A DNA stretch of 64,000 nt from contig JAPTHN010000001.1 in assembly GCA_026936325.1 (NCBI GenBank), positions 137,245,138 through 137,309,137 of the forward strand, given 5' to 3'. The position numbers and the translations under genes are program-made. Under the pieces are notes generated by a model that saw nothing but the letters and a program-made list of their open reading frames with translations, was not told the origin of the DNA and did not search any database. Shown here in pieces: positions 1-11,978 of the stretch. The stretch is from Platynereis dumerilii. Its lineage: Eukaryota; Annelida; Polychaeta; Phyllodocida; Nereididae. The stretch's first letter is position 1. Each line of letters starts with the position of its first letter.

Positions 1-784
1 ACAATGGAGTACCAGAAGATATCTGGCCCGGAACGGCCGCCATCTTGGATTTAAAAATGGCCGCCAAAATTTTGCTATTTTCCCTTTATCTCAACCATTT
101 CTGAAGATAGAGAGATGATTTTTGGCCAAAACATGCATTTAAAGGTATATTTCGATATCATATTCACTTTGTGTAAATACTTCGGCCATATGGCGGCCAT
201 GTTGGATTTAAAGATGGCCGACACCATTTTTGCTATTTTCTCTTTATCTCAACCATTTCTGTAGATAGAATGATGAAATTTGGTCAAAACATGTATTTTA
301 AGATATATTTTCATATTATAGTCACTTTATTTCAATTATTCGATCATAATGGCGGCCATCTTGGATTTTAAAATGGCCACCACAGTTTTGCCAAATTTTC
401 TCTCTTTCTCAACTGTTTTCATAGATATAGATATGATATTCGGCCAAGTCATGTGTTTCAGGATATATTTTGATGTCATGATCACTTTTTGTCTATAATT
501 TTGCCATAATGGTGGCCATGTTGGATTTAAAGATGGCCGCCACTATTTTTGTTATTTTCGCTTTATCCCGACTGTTTCTGCAGATAGAAAGATGATATTT
601 GGTCAAAACATGTATTTTTAGATATATTTTGATATTATAATCACTTTTTGTTAACATTTCTGCCATAGTAGTGGTCATCTTGGATTTTAAAATGGCTGCC
701 AACACTTTTGCTGTTCTAGTTTTCCTCAACTTGACTATTTCTGGAGATAGAGAGTTTGTACTTGGCCAAAACATGTATTTTAAG
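1..784 (+). repeat. Left arm: five ~159-bp tandem units with YY1-like cores
   Basis: The motif TTGGAT recurs at 45, 202, 361, 521 and 680, a spacing of 157-160 bases. Each unit carries a small inverted core, GGCGGCCAT then about 12 bases then ATGGCCGCC, followed by a pyrimidine-rich stretch related to TCTCAACCATTTCTG and a segment related to GGCCAAAACATGTATTTT. The core includes matches to the YY1 consensus AANATGGCGGC, perfect in AAGATGGCGGCC near 4850. Reading frames that stay open across these units are a by-product of the repeat. Confidence 0.85.
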
Positions 785-3332
785 TTGTATTTTTATATCA
801 CAATCATTTTGTAGTAGTAATTGAACTCAAAGATGACAGCCACCATTTCAAATAGTTTATAATGCAGACTAGTATTTTAATACTCAGATAAATTATCATA
901 GGCATATGATGGCAGAGATGACCTACCTCGTTCTATTGATATGTTATGGTTTCAGAATTTTGAATGCTTTAACATCAGTTCTTCAGGACACAGAGGGAAG
1001 GAGACTTTCTATTGATATTGATTCCCGTGACTGGATTGTTCCTTGAAAGCTTGTTTGCATTATTCCAGATAGTCACCCAGTGATTCCACCTCTCTGCAAC
1101 AAAGTGATCTTTAGGGGAGGAACCTTGGGCAATGTTCCCCTTGTCTCTGCCCATGGGCGCTGTACTATGGCTGCCCTGAGCTGTATCATTGTGGAAGGCT
1201 CACCACGAATTTCGTGCCTGCATTGCAGTGCATGACTGATAGTATATATATACAATACAATACAATACAATCTACGGACTCTGGTGAGAGACATTATGGG
1301 TCATACGTTTCTAAAATACTGCAGAAAAGGAAACAGCATGTTAGTGAAGTCATGATGAAGACATAAACTAATTGTCCTGCTTAATTAATCCTCTTGCAGA
1401 AAAACTGCAAAATCATCCTAGCCACTGGATGCATCCAAGAGAGACCAGACATTTTCTTGTCTTTTTGCTGTATGTGAGTCTGGCAAAGATGATCTGCGCA
1501 TGTTATTTTCACATGAGAACCAATGCGAATCAACAGCTCTTTCGTCAGGAGTTGTATTAAAACCATGGCAATATAAAGCAAGATTAAGACTGACCAAAAA
1601 GTCAGACCCAATTTCTTGTTCCTGACAGCTTTAAACGAATAAACCATGCAGGGATGTTGGTAAAAAAGGACATTACACTGATTCCTAGAAATTTAACAAT
1701 TCGAGCAACAATGAAGAGCTGTATCTGTTTGTGTCTGAGAACTAATGAATATTTATGTGGTTGCACAACAGTAATATGTCACTTCGACAAAGGACTGATT
1801 GCAAAAGGCCTGGAAGTAGGTGACCAGTCTTGATCAGATTTTTTCAACCATAAACACAAGTGGAGGCAGATTCACGCTTGATGCTGCCCATGCACATGAT
1901 GCAGAAAGGCAGGGTCACCAGATGACAGTACTCTGTGTGTGACTTAGATCCTGATGAAGTTGTGTTGTTAGTGGTGCAGTCGATCAGCGAAGTAAGAGAC
2001 ACATCACTCCTGACACTCCTGTTCTTTCACAGCTTCAGATATGATAAAACATCAGTTTTGCAGGGGTAGAGAAATTACTGCATAAGAAACTTAGTTTGTG
2101 TGTAGAGGTAAAACATCAGTTTTTCATCATCTTCATCTCGTGGCTTGCGTGTCCCGGGTCACCGGGTTAGCTCAACGCAACTTCAGTCTAGGAGTAGCAC
2201 TGATTGTATTGGTGGGTGTAACTATTGTTAGGCTGTGAGTCTGGTACACACTCCTATTAATTCAGGGATGTCCAGGATCTTTTATTTGCTCCAAAAGAGA
2301 GCGTTGGATACAAACCTCCTCCATTTTTGGTAAGGTCCAACTGGCTCGGACCAAGTTTTTGGTTTCTCGGTTTTGGTTACTGTCTTGGTCAAGTTGAGTT
2401 CCAGGAGCGAACCCACGTCCTCTCAGACCATTCGATTCAGAATCAACTGCCGTAACTATTAGGCTGTAACGATTGTTGCTATATTTGGTTATTATGTACG
2501 GTACAAACTCAATGTACATGTATGAGGTTTTCTGGCATATTGAGTGTTTTGCTGTTCTTCACTGCTCGAAGACATGAGCACTCAAAACCAGTTGGTAATG
2601 ATGCCAAGCAAAGGCTTTTTGCCCATGGTTCTTACAAAGAATAAGCTAGCACATGTTGTCGTCATTCAATATCTTAAAATGCTAATTTCCAGGCTGCACT
2701 TACACAAGTTTTAATTGCCAATCCAGTTACATAATATAGCACCTGAAGCATACAAAGGGAAACAGTGTACAGGGCTGGGTTCCACATTGGACAGATCTGC
2801 CCGAAGCTGGGAAGGCATGTTATGGCCTGATATACATTATTCGGTGGCCTCTAGGAGCTTGTTGAAAATCTTTGCAAATACTTCAAAGTTAGTGTCAGTG
2901 TGCTTCACGGCGTTCCTGCTCGGGTAGCTAGGCTGTACGGAAATCAGACCATCTAGTACATTTTGTGCCTATATCTTTAGGCAGTCAAATTAAATATCTT
3001 AACAAATGACCAGATTTTTTTTTGAAAAACCACGTTAACAAACACATGATGTGCATCATGCATTGATGATGCAATTTTTTCAGGGCTGAAATTGTCACTG
3101 AATGTACTGAATTTGCTTTCATTGAAGATGTGAATTACACCATATTATATAGTACTCCACCATTATTTTTGTTTAACATGGCTGCCTTTGCATGGCCTAA
3201 TCAATTAATTATTGAGATTAGAAACATTTTAATTTATAAGGCATAAAATGACTTTATTCATAGATGAGCCTTAATAAATAGAAACATGGATACTAGTGTA
3301 AAATGCACTGATTGGTACAATTTAACGATGAG
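785..3332. other. Loop of the foldback element; no gene recognised
   Basis: Apart from a degenerate SINE at 2121-2492 and a short (ACAAT)n run near 1252-1271, I see nothing recognisable here. The few open frames are under 90 codons, lack family resemblance and show no paired splice signals. Confidence 0.5.
2121..2492 (-). mobile_element. Degenerate tRNA-derived SINE (family 1)
   Basis: Read on the minus strand, a B-box-like GTGGGTTCGCTCC is followed by the body signature of the better copy at 5945-6240: GGACATCCCTGAAT, then a segment ending ACCAGACTCACAG. The A-box region is eroded, and the 3' part beyond ACTCACAG differs from the other copies, suggesting a subfamily with a GATGAA-type tail. 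No clear target-site duplication remains, so it looks old. Confidence 0.6.
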
Positions 3333-4895
3333 GCATGTTTTGGCCAAGTATAGATAAGCTAAGGAAAATAAGAATAGCAAAAGTGGTGGCAGCCATTTTA
3401 AAATCCAAGATGGCCACTACCATCGCTGAAGTATTAACAGAAAGTGATTATGATATCAAAATACATCTAAAAATATATGTTTTGACCAAATATCATCTTT
3501 CTATCTGCAGAAACCGTTGGGATAAAGTGAAAATGACAAAAATAGTGGCGGCCATCTTTAAATCCAACATGGCCACCATTATGGCAAAATTATAGACACA
3601 AAGTGATCATGATATCAAAATATATCATGAAATACATGACTTGGCCAAATATCATATCTATATCTCTAAAAATAGTTGAGATAAAGAGAAAATTTAGCAA
3701 AACTGTGGTGGCCATTTTAAAATCCAAGATGGCCGCCACTATGTCCGAATGGTTAACATTAAGGTGGCTCGCTACTCATGGTCCAGCAATGGTGACGTCA
3801 CCATGGCAACAGCAGTCTTCTGAGCTATGTGAGCTGCTTTTTTGGTTTTTGATAATTTCGTGCGACGGCCGCTTCAATTGCCATTTGAACCACTTCTATC
3901 AGGGTTAGAGACTTCTGGTTTAAAGCATTAGATGCGTTATGAAAAGGACTGCAATCAGAGAGACTTTCAGCTTTATAGTCTAAACGGAATATTTTAAATG
4001 GCGATTTTCGGCAAGCAAGTTTAATTTCTCAAAAATGACTTGCAGATATAAATAAATTTTTATAGCAAAATCCATCGCGGTAGGAATCCTTTTCTTATGC
4101 ATTTTATTGTTCCTCACAATATTTGGAAACAAATGACAAAGAAATGAGAAATCCTATCCCGCCAATTTTTTTCAGCGCAATGGTTTATAAAAAAAGTCAA
4201 ACTTGTCAAAATCAATTTTTTGATTACGAGCCCATTGGAAAGCTGTTTAAACTAAATATATCGCTTTGAAATTGTAATCAGTTTTTCCATAAAAGTATCT
4301 TCTTTAATTTCATGCTTCATTGAATAATATGGAATGCATGACTACTGAATGACAGGGCAAACTTCACAGTAAAAAAGTTAAGAAAAAAATTGTGTTTTTC
4401 AGGTTTGCGTGGACTGACTTTCTTGTGCATAACATCAAATAATATGAAAAAAAGGCTGGTTGCGACCACTTTTTTTTACATATCCTTGCTATAAACTATA
4501 TTTAGGATCATTCTAAACTATTTTTAAGAAATCCTATCTTGGAAAGTTCACGAGTATCGAGCCACCTTAAGTGATTATGATATGAAAATATATCTTAAAA
4601 TACATGTTTTGACCAAATTTCATCATTCTATCTACAGAAACGGTTGAGATAAAGAGAAAATAGCAAAAATGGTGTCGGCCATCTTTAAATCCAACATGGC
4701 CGCCATATGGCCAAAGTATTTACACAAGGTGAATACGATATCAAAATATACGTTAAAATACATGTTTTGGCCAAAAATCATCTCTCTATCTTCAGAAATG
4801 GTTGAGATAAAGGGAAAATAGCAAAATTTTGGCGGCCATTTTTAAATCCAAGATGGCGGCCGTTCCGGGCCAGATATCTTCTGGTACTCCATTGT
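3333..4895 (-). repeat. Right arm of the foldback element
   Basis: This is the inverted partner of bases 1-784, carrying the same ~159-bp units in opposite orientation. It is longer only because of the 804-bp insertion at 3763-4566. Removing that insertion, with one TTAA copy, restores the register with the left arm. That dates the insertion after the formation of the arm. Confidence 0.85.
3763..4566. mobile_element. Nested non-autonomous DNA transposon with TTAA target duplication
   Basis: The element begins GGTGGCTCGCTACTC and ends with the inverted GAGTATCGAGCCACC (16 of 18 end bases pair). TTAA flanks it at 3759-3762 and 4567-4570. A TTAA duplication is the mark of piggyBac-superfamily insertion. 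The 804-bp interior has only an ordinary AT-rich sequence and no transposase, so it would be mobilised in trans. Superfamily assignment is inferred from the TSD alone, because the GGTGG terminus is not the usual CCC/GGG piggyBac end. Confidence 0.75.
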
Positions 4896-4954
4896 TCCTG
4901 AAAGAGCATATTCAAAAGTACCTATATGCAAAATTTGGTGCTTTTACCATAAAA

Positions 4955-5014
4955 GCGAACAATCAGTTGGTTTTTGGGGGCTAATTAGCCCCCAAAAACC
5001 AACTGATTGTTCGC
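4955..5014. repeat. Perfect 60-bp palindrome (30-bp arms, no spacer)
   Basis: The sequence is its own reverse complement across all 60 bases: arms run from GCGAACAATCAG to a centre of CTAATTAG and back to CTGATTGTTCGC. It lies 60 bases outside the right end of the foldback element. It could extrude a cruciform or fold as a hairpin in RNA. There is no flanking duplication to show it is a transposon. Confidence 0.95.
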
Positions 5015-5932
5015 TACTGCACTATTGCCATTGGGCTAGTGCTGACTTCAGGGACCCAGGGTTCGAATTTCTGCAACTATGGATGTTTCATTGTGTGCTT
5101 TTATCCTGTGCAATGAGTACTCATTGCATCATCATCATAATCCCTGTCTGTTCTATTATAGGTCCACTGAAAGCCCTAATAATGATCTATACTCATATAT
5201 ATGGTGAAATTGTGTACTCTCTGTGTGTCATGCAATGCTACTGTATAAGATTACCATGCAGGCCAAGAACGGTTTTAGTGTTATCTACAATTTCACATGT
5301 GCTGTGGCCACGTGCAAAAATATTGAAGACAAGCGAAATACATTTTGAGGTCTTTTGACTTAGTTTCGAGAGATCAATTCTCCAGGTAAGGTCTATATAT
5401 GTCATGCAGGATGTGGACAGACACTTTTGTCATTCTTACATAATGGCAACTTTGTGGGGATCAATTGTTTGAGGGTGTGTGCTGGGAAAAGGTCTATAGT
5501 TGGACGACATTACAACCTACTTAATGATCATGCATTTAGAAAAGATAAAACACAATGTAATATGATTGTATTAGGGTATCTGGGATAAAGTTTGGTATAA
5601 TAATTTTTCTAACATAACGTGTAAATGTGCAAATGTGTTTAACTGTTCATAGTATAATAATATTCAGATGCAGCTTTTTATTGTAATATTATACTTATTT
5701 TGCATGTTGCACACTATAGCTGTAAAACAATGTTTGCTATTAGCTCTATACAAAATCTAGCAAAATGTAATAAAAAAATCTCTTACAGTCGATGAATGTC
5801 AAGTGTTTACAGAACTGGACTGAAATGTTGCTAGTGAGGTCATATGCCTATCGATGCCATGTTATTCTCTATGACTCGAAAGCAATTTGTGAGGTCACAT
5901 CCTATACTTCCAATGCTATTTCAAAACAAGTC
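5015..5932. other. Intergenic sequence, no gene recognised
   Basis: A splice-donor-like CCAG/GTAAGG occurs at about 5384. It is preceded by a short frame after an acceptor-like CATGCAG near 5260, but that frame stops before the donor. I do not call an exon. A B-box-like GGGTTCGAATTTC near 5060 may be a tRNA-like scrap. Confidence 0.4.
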
Positions 5933-5944
5933 ACCAACTGAGTT

Positions 5945-6240
5945 TTATAGTTCCCCCGTGGCCTAATTGGTAAGTGCGCTTGTCAACTGGCTTTGAGGGC
6001 GTGGGTTCAAATCTCAACCCGGGAACTCACTTTAGTCCGAGCCCATGGGACTTTAAATGGAGGCGGGTTGTATCCAGTATTCTATGCTGGGGCAACTGAA
6101 AGACCCTGGGCATCCCTGAATCAATAGGGTATGTGCCAGACTCACAGTCTTCTCATCTCATCATCATACGGCGGTCGCCCGCCTCGATATAGCCCACGAA
6201 GGTGCTGCAGAGGCGTAAAACACAAACAAACAAACAAACA
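5945..6240 (+). mobile_element. tRNA-derived SINE (family 1), full copy with 12-bp target-site duplication
   Basis: A tRNA-like head carries an A box (TGGCCTAATTGG) and a B box (GGTTCAAATCTC), followed by a unique body (GAGCCCATGGGAC, CCAGTATTCTATGCTGG, CAATAGGGTATGTGCCAGAC) and a CAAA-repeat 3' tail. The 12-bp direct repeat ACCAACTGAGTT flanks it exactly at 5933-5944 and 6241-6252. RNA polymerase III would read it from the internal promoter, and a LINE would supply reverse transcriptase. The perfect duplication suggests a fairly recent insertion. Partial copies are at 2121-2492 and 9068-9212. Confidence 0.93.
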
Positions 6241-6252
6241 ACCAACTGAGTT

Positions 6253-8045
6253 ACAATGAAGTCACAAGGTACTCAATGACAAATTGGCTCATTTCAATAC
6301 AATGGATAGGACCTGTAGTGAGGTCCTTGATGTCCACTAGCAGCTGAATGTATTTAGTACTAGTAATTTGTCGACTGTAATTGGGTCACTGGCGAGTAAA
6401 CAACAACAAGAGCCTCTGAATTTGTGAGAATGGTATTTGCTCGGCTGTTCCTCGGATTTCACATCTCAACTTTCACTTTTGTCCCAACAACAGTTCGACA
6501 TTTTTCAAATCCTGATGTGCCTACATGAAAATTGAGATACTCAGAAGACCAATTATTTATAAGGGTTGCAACTGGGCGAATTGACAAAGGGTGTGTCAAG
6601 TTAAGACTGTTATGGGAATCAGAATAATTCAAATTTGTGGTCGTGGGAGTAATGTGCAGTAAACAAGTAAAAAGTAAGATACAATAATATTATGTTACTG
6701 TTAAGAAATTGACACATTTTCCTAAGAAAGTGCAAGTCATGATGGACCAAATTACAGCAAAAAGAGAAGCACAGAATCTGATGTAGATATGTACATGGAT
6801 TACCATCACCTCAATCGTAAAGCTTCGTAATAACATTTCTATTTCTGAATTTAGAAAAGGAGGACTATATATATATATATTTTAAAAAATATCTTACAAT
6901 ATATAGGCTTAGAGGCTGAAGAAATATCATAGTGTATCTGTATTCCAAGAAAACAATTCTAGTTAGATTGAAAACAATTTAAAAGGACACGTTTGAACTT
7001 CAATGATAGGGTTATATATTAATAAAAAAGTATTTTCAAATCTATTTGCAAATATATGTGTAAGGAGAACTCCTACCAGTACCCCATAAGGGGGGTACTG
7101 CTCCTCTGGTAAGAATTTCTCAGCATCATCACAACCATTTGCCAACATGTGTGATAAAGAAGAAAAAGTTCGGAGCTAGCCAATCAAATTCTAGTAACAA
7201 ATTATCATTTATAATAGATAGGTATACTGCAATATAAAGTGTCCAAACGTGCACCTATTTTTTGAAGATTTTTTTTTTTCGTGATATCAGTGCACGACTG
7301 TCTCCTCAAAAATGTTATTCAAACAGAGGCCTAAATAAACTAAAAAAAAACCCTATACAAATTTTAAAATTCAGACACCATATCAATGCCAGAGCATTAT
7401 TTAAGCAGCAAACACACAGCTGAATCGGCCTAACATTTGCACACCTGACTTCCTGTTTTTCATTGTTACCTGCCCAATAAAAAAAAAACAACTTAAAAAA
7501 GCAATTGAAAATGCTACTCTAGCAAAGAGTTAATTTCCCATGAAGTTGAAAAAATTATTTCCCATGCCATGGTGTAATTGTTAATGTTACCCTTTGTGAA
7601 TTTTTTTCCCTGGGGTGACAATTGTACCCCTCCAGCTGCTATTTTTTCCACCTATTCAGGGTGAATGCACGATTTAATTCACAGGGCAATAATATTATTC
7701 TCCATTACAAGGTGAAGTTCAGATGTACAAATTCAACACCCTTTGATAATGGTCTTTATATTATAGATATTTATTTGGCATAAAGAGTAGGCCTACAACT
7801 AGCAAATACCCACTCCTGATGGGTTTTCTATACCATCAATGACAATTCTATGTGTCATGGAGGAAGATATACAAAATTGTTAAGTTTGTGAAATAACAGG
7901 AAATTATATAATACTATCTGCGTTTAAATTGGATGTAACAATTAAGCATGATTAAAATAATTATCGCTTTTATGTTTTCTTTTCAAAGTAGATAACCAAA
8001 TAATTCCTGAAAAAGAGGCTGGGCAGTGTCATTATCGATTAAAGT
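6253..8045. other. Intergenic AT-rich sequence, nothing recognised
   Basis: The stretch contains only homopolymer runs and an (AT)n run near 6868-6880. No frame of convincing length, no splice pair and no clear repeat termini were seen. Confidence 0.5.
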
Positions 8046-8375
8046 TGACGACATACCACAATACTAGTGGATAAGGTGCTCGTCTGGTAACTGAGATGTT
8101 GCAAGTTCGAACTTAGTAGATTCTCCATAACTCTTTGCTTTACTTCACCCGAGATTAATGGGTACTTGGGTATAAGCAGTGATGGCAATTGTCGAGTAAC
8201 TTAGCATTGTGTGTTCTTGAAATGGCTGCTTGGCTGTATACTTCCCGGGGAGTTGAGAAAGGCTCATGCTTGAACAGGCCTGCCAAGGTTGCAGTTTATT
8301 GTTAAGTCTGTTGAGATGGACCTCCTCTTTGTAATGGACAAAAAAAAATTAACATTTACATTTAATTTACGTTAA
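8046..8375 (+). mobile_element. tRNA-derived SINE (family 2), diverged copy
   Basis: It aligns along its length with 12447-12785. Shared landmarks are CTGGTAACTGAGATGTT, a B-box-like GCAAGTTCGAACTTA, CTCCATAACTCTTTGCTT, TTAGCATTGTGTG and AACAGGCCTGCCAAGG. It ends in an ACATTT-type tail. The A box is eroded. No target-site duplication could be defined. Confidence 0.75.
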
Positions 8376-9067
8376 TATCGGAATAAAATGGTTTCTTATT
8401 ACATGTTAATTGAGGAAATCAAATAAGATTTTGCAAATTTCATGCTTTTATATTTAATAGCACATATTCAATCAAATTTATGCGTGGCTGTTAAATTTCT
8501 GTCATTTTTATTAAATATAAGAAACCTGATGACACTTTTAGAATGAAATGTCAGATCAAGTTCATAGCATTCCCACGACTTCTAACCCCCATTCTACTGA
8601 ACTTCGGTGCTTTTCTTGCATTTTTCCATTTTCTTTTGACTTATTGAAGTTGGTGTGATTGACCCTCAGGCTCTGTAGGAGCAAGTGAAAGTTGTACCAG
8701 TTGTATCACTGCAGGGGTACCACCATAACACGAAAACTGGGTGAGGGTACATGATCCCCCTCTCCCCTTCTATAATTAATGTGGCATGACCATTTGGAAC
8801 ATTCATTTTAATGATAGGCAGGGAATGAACATTTTGTATCAATTCAAACATAGGGGTGATACGTACAGTCCAGTCAGTCCTTCTTAAATATACACTTTAC
8901 ATGTGATTCAGATTGTTAATCTTCTACCACGCCCTCATGAGGTTTCGGAATGAGATGTTAAATTAGTGGTTTCTCAAACTAAATAACCATGTATAGTGTC
9001 ACAGCGACGGATGTATAGGAAGCCCGCTGAACTCGAATGCCTCCACCGGATATTTTGCGGCCCATCC

Positions 9068-9212
9068 ACAACTCATCCGAGCCCATGGGACATTAAATAT
9101 AGGCCGGTTGTGTCCAGTATTCTATGCTGGGCAACTTAAAGAACCTGGACATCCTGAATCAATAGGGTATGTGCCAGACTCCCAGTCTTCTCATGTCATC
9201 ATACGGCGTCAC
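9068..9212 (+). mobile_element. 5'-truncated SINE family 1 copy
   Basis: Body motifs CCGAGCCCATGGGAC, CCAGTATTCTATGCTGG and AATAGGGTATGTGCCAGAC match the complete copy at 5945-6240. The tRNA head is missing, as is the CAAA tail after CATCATACGGCG. Confidence 0.8.
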
Positions 9213-11978
9213 CAAAAATGAAAGTGCAGCTCCATCCACAAAGATGGAGGTTGAGCTGCCCTGGTTGATCTGGGGTATACCAGCACAACATAAGCAAAAG
9301 CAAAAATTAAAGACCCCGAAGTTGGGGACAAATAGCATCCTTACAAGAAGTCAGCCTTGTCTTTTTTTCATCTCTATGTCTATTTCTGGCAGCAGATGCA
9401 ATGCAATGGAAAGAAATCAGAAAATTCCAGAAGACCTTCTAAAATCTAAACTACTTTTATGGCCAAGTTGTAATATTGGTTCCAAGTGACTTTTGCTGCC
9501 TTTCTAATGTGTATCCATTGACATTTTCTAACTAAAGAACCCCAGAAACTACATAGAAAATAGCAATAAAGTAAAGTGTATAAGTAGGCAGATCACATTG
9601 ATAATATTGAAAAGATTAAAATGATATATATAGTTATTTTGACTGAATTTATCGAAAAGATAACTCTCAACTGGGAACATTTCTAGAATTTCTTTTAAGT
9701 ATAAATTGAACCTAGCTGGCACCAGAAGTTGACTGATTGGAGGGGAATGCTAGCCTCTGCACCTGTAAAAATTGATTTTATTTTGTATTTTTAATAGGGA
9801 GTTTTTTTTTTCATGAATGCCACAAAGGAGACCACATTTTTTTATTTCATTTTGTACAAACACATTGGTGAAACTCCAGTTTAAAACAATATTTGTGGTG
9901 TCATTTTGTGGCTAATCAATTAAATCAACATGTACAGACATTTTGTCCATGAAAGTCTATGTGGGGAAACTAAGTCCTAATCAATTAAACATCATTTTAT
10001 AATTGGACATCACCACAAACAAACGAAACAGCAGATCATAATTCAGATCAAAATTAGAAATTTCCACAAATGTTGTTATGGATTTCCCCTAATTACATCT
10101 AAAATATTAAATTATCTAATATCAACCCAATTTTGCCTGACTGATATCACAGCTGGTAGTAATTTAGGATTTAATCAGAATGGTCGTCCTTAATTCGTAA
10201 TTTCTTGTGCCATTGAAGGCATATTAGTAATAGTAAAAAAAAAGAAGTAAAGATTACATAACGATTACACAACTGCTCAGGGTGCTTTTTTGTGCATTAT
10301 CGTTTGTGTTCATCGTAGTCGGCGGTGGAATAGGTTAATTTTTTAAAATTAGAAAACACACTGACCCAACGTTAAGTCTAAGTAAGTATACTATTATGAG
10401 TAACAACTATTGTATGGTTGCTCAGTTACTATGGGATTTTCATCCATATAAGGTTTCATTTGTATGTTATGGCAATGAACTTCCTAATTAATTATTTTTT
10501 TGTAATATTATAACCCATTTGAAATACAAGAGCACAATATGGCCACTGTGTACACACTGCATTGTTTGTTTAGCTGAAATGGACATTGACTGTGTCACAT
10601 TCAAGGTGTACTTGTGTGAGTTGCCCACTTTGATGTAACTGATGCACCTCAATCCAACATGCATAATTATGTGATGACACAACTTGCCAATATTGGCCAA
10701 AACTTAGTTCGAATTTCTGACTTGTATCATGGGCATTAATGGTCTACCTCAAGACAAAAGCCCTCAATTTCTCTGCTGCGTAAATATAAACCTAATCCTA
10801 TTTGCTTACAGATGATTTCATAATTGTAGACACATGGTCTGAATGTGCATTTTATTTCTTGGACATGTAATCTACAGGGAAAAGTGACATCAACAACATT
10901 ATGACATCACTTTTCCCAATAGAATAGCATCTGTGTGTAGAAAAAAAAAATTAACATTTGGTCTCAGTGTCTAGAAATATGAAATCAACTGTTAACAGGT
11001 GTATGTATTTATATGCTGACCTGCAAATTTAGAGTCACTAAGCATTAAAACAATGTTTGAAACTGAAGAACCATTTGACCCATGGACATGTTCATCTCAA
11101 CAATGTGCTTATTGGATTTTTAGAAGTGCTCACCGAAAGCAGTAAAACAGTGAGATGGGCTAGATGTAGCTTCTTGTCAGCAGCCAGTCTTTTGAACTAA
11201 CACGTCTTCATAGCTCTTGGGTGGCAGAGAAAACATGCAATTGAAAAAGATGATTGTTGCACAATCAGTTCTGCTTATAAGCACCAAACCTATTATGAAA
11301 GAAGCCCTGCTTCTTTATAACCTATAATGATAATCATAATAGGATTTCGTGCAAGGACAAATCTGTCTATAGTAATTCATATGCTCACGTAACTTTCAGA
11401 TTTATTTTGCAAAACACAGGAAAAAAGATAGGAGCTAGGTGGAAATGTGTAGATGTGTTAAAAGATAAGTTGACACATGGATAGGTCATGATGGAGATGT
11501 ATTTCTAAGAGACATGTATGTACCCCACCTAGAGCACTTGAAACAAAGAACTTAGTGTGGAAATTCTAAATAAAAAATAATCTTTATTTTCAAGAATGTG
11601 CTAATTTCTCATTGTGATATGGAAGTTGGATAGCCAGAAGACACGAGACTTTATTTCAATTCAAATTTTGGATATAGAGCTCTCTGCCCCCATGTCTATA
11701 CACTTTGAAATAATTTCCCTGCCCATTATCGAAATGTGGCCACTGGCCAGCTGAAGTGGCAAGATTAATTTGATTTTGTTGGATGTTGCCAAACACTGTA
11801 CAAAGTGTCACTGAAAAAAGTAAAATAAAAATGCAAGTTAAAAAACAAACAACTTAGCCATGGGCTGATGTGCTTGTTGGTGGTGGGATATTGTTGAGTA
11901 AATTACCAAGACCTCCCTCAAAAATCGCCTCAATTCTCCATGACCCATAACAACATTAACCTCCTATTTGTCTAAGTG
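9213..11978. other. Intergenic sequence, no gene recognised
   Basis: Only an imperfect hairpin stands out (10877-10918: GGGAAAAGTGACATC paired with GACATCACTTTTCCC, 13 of 15). Open frames are short and unremarkable. Confidence 0.45.

Larger units (their letters stand above)
1..4895. mobile_element. Large foldback element with long inverted arms of tandem repeats
   Basis: The first ~784 bases and 3333-4895 are reverse complements of each other once a later insertion (3763-4566) is removed. The outer ends match base for base: ACAATGGAGTACC at 1 and GGTACTCCATTGT ending at 4895. The loop between the arms is about 2.5 kb. The arms are built of ~159-bp tandem units, which is the architecture of foldback elements such as Drosophila FB/Galileo and sea urchin TU elements. 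No transposase was found in the loop. The left end may lie at or just before the window edge, so a target-site duplication cannot be judged. Confidence 0.85.

Noticed and set aside
493-774. 93-codon minus-strand frame and its 86-codon mirror at 3335-3595
   Set aside because: They are the same tandem units read in the two arms of the foldback element. Similarity comes from the repeat and not from protein selection.
5020-5075. tRNA-like B box GGGTTCGAATTTC, with similar scraps near 31612 and 32970
   Set aside because: A boxes are weak and tRNA stems do not pair. No body or tail matches the SINE families here.
5260-5384. Exon-like interval (acceptor CATGCAG, donor CCAG/GTAAGG)
   Set aside because: The most protein-like frame stops before the donor and the polypyrimidine tract is poor.
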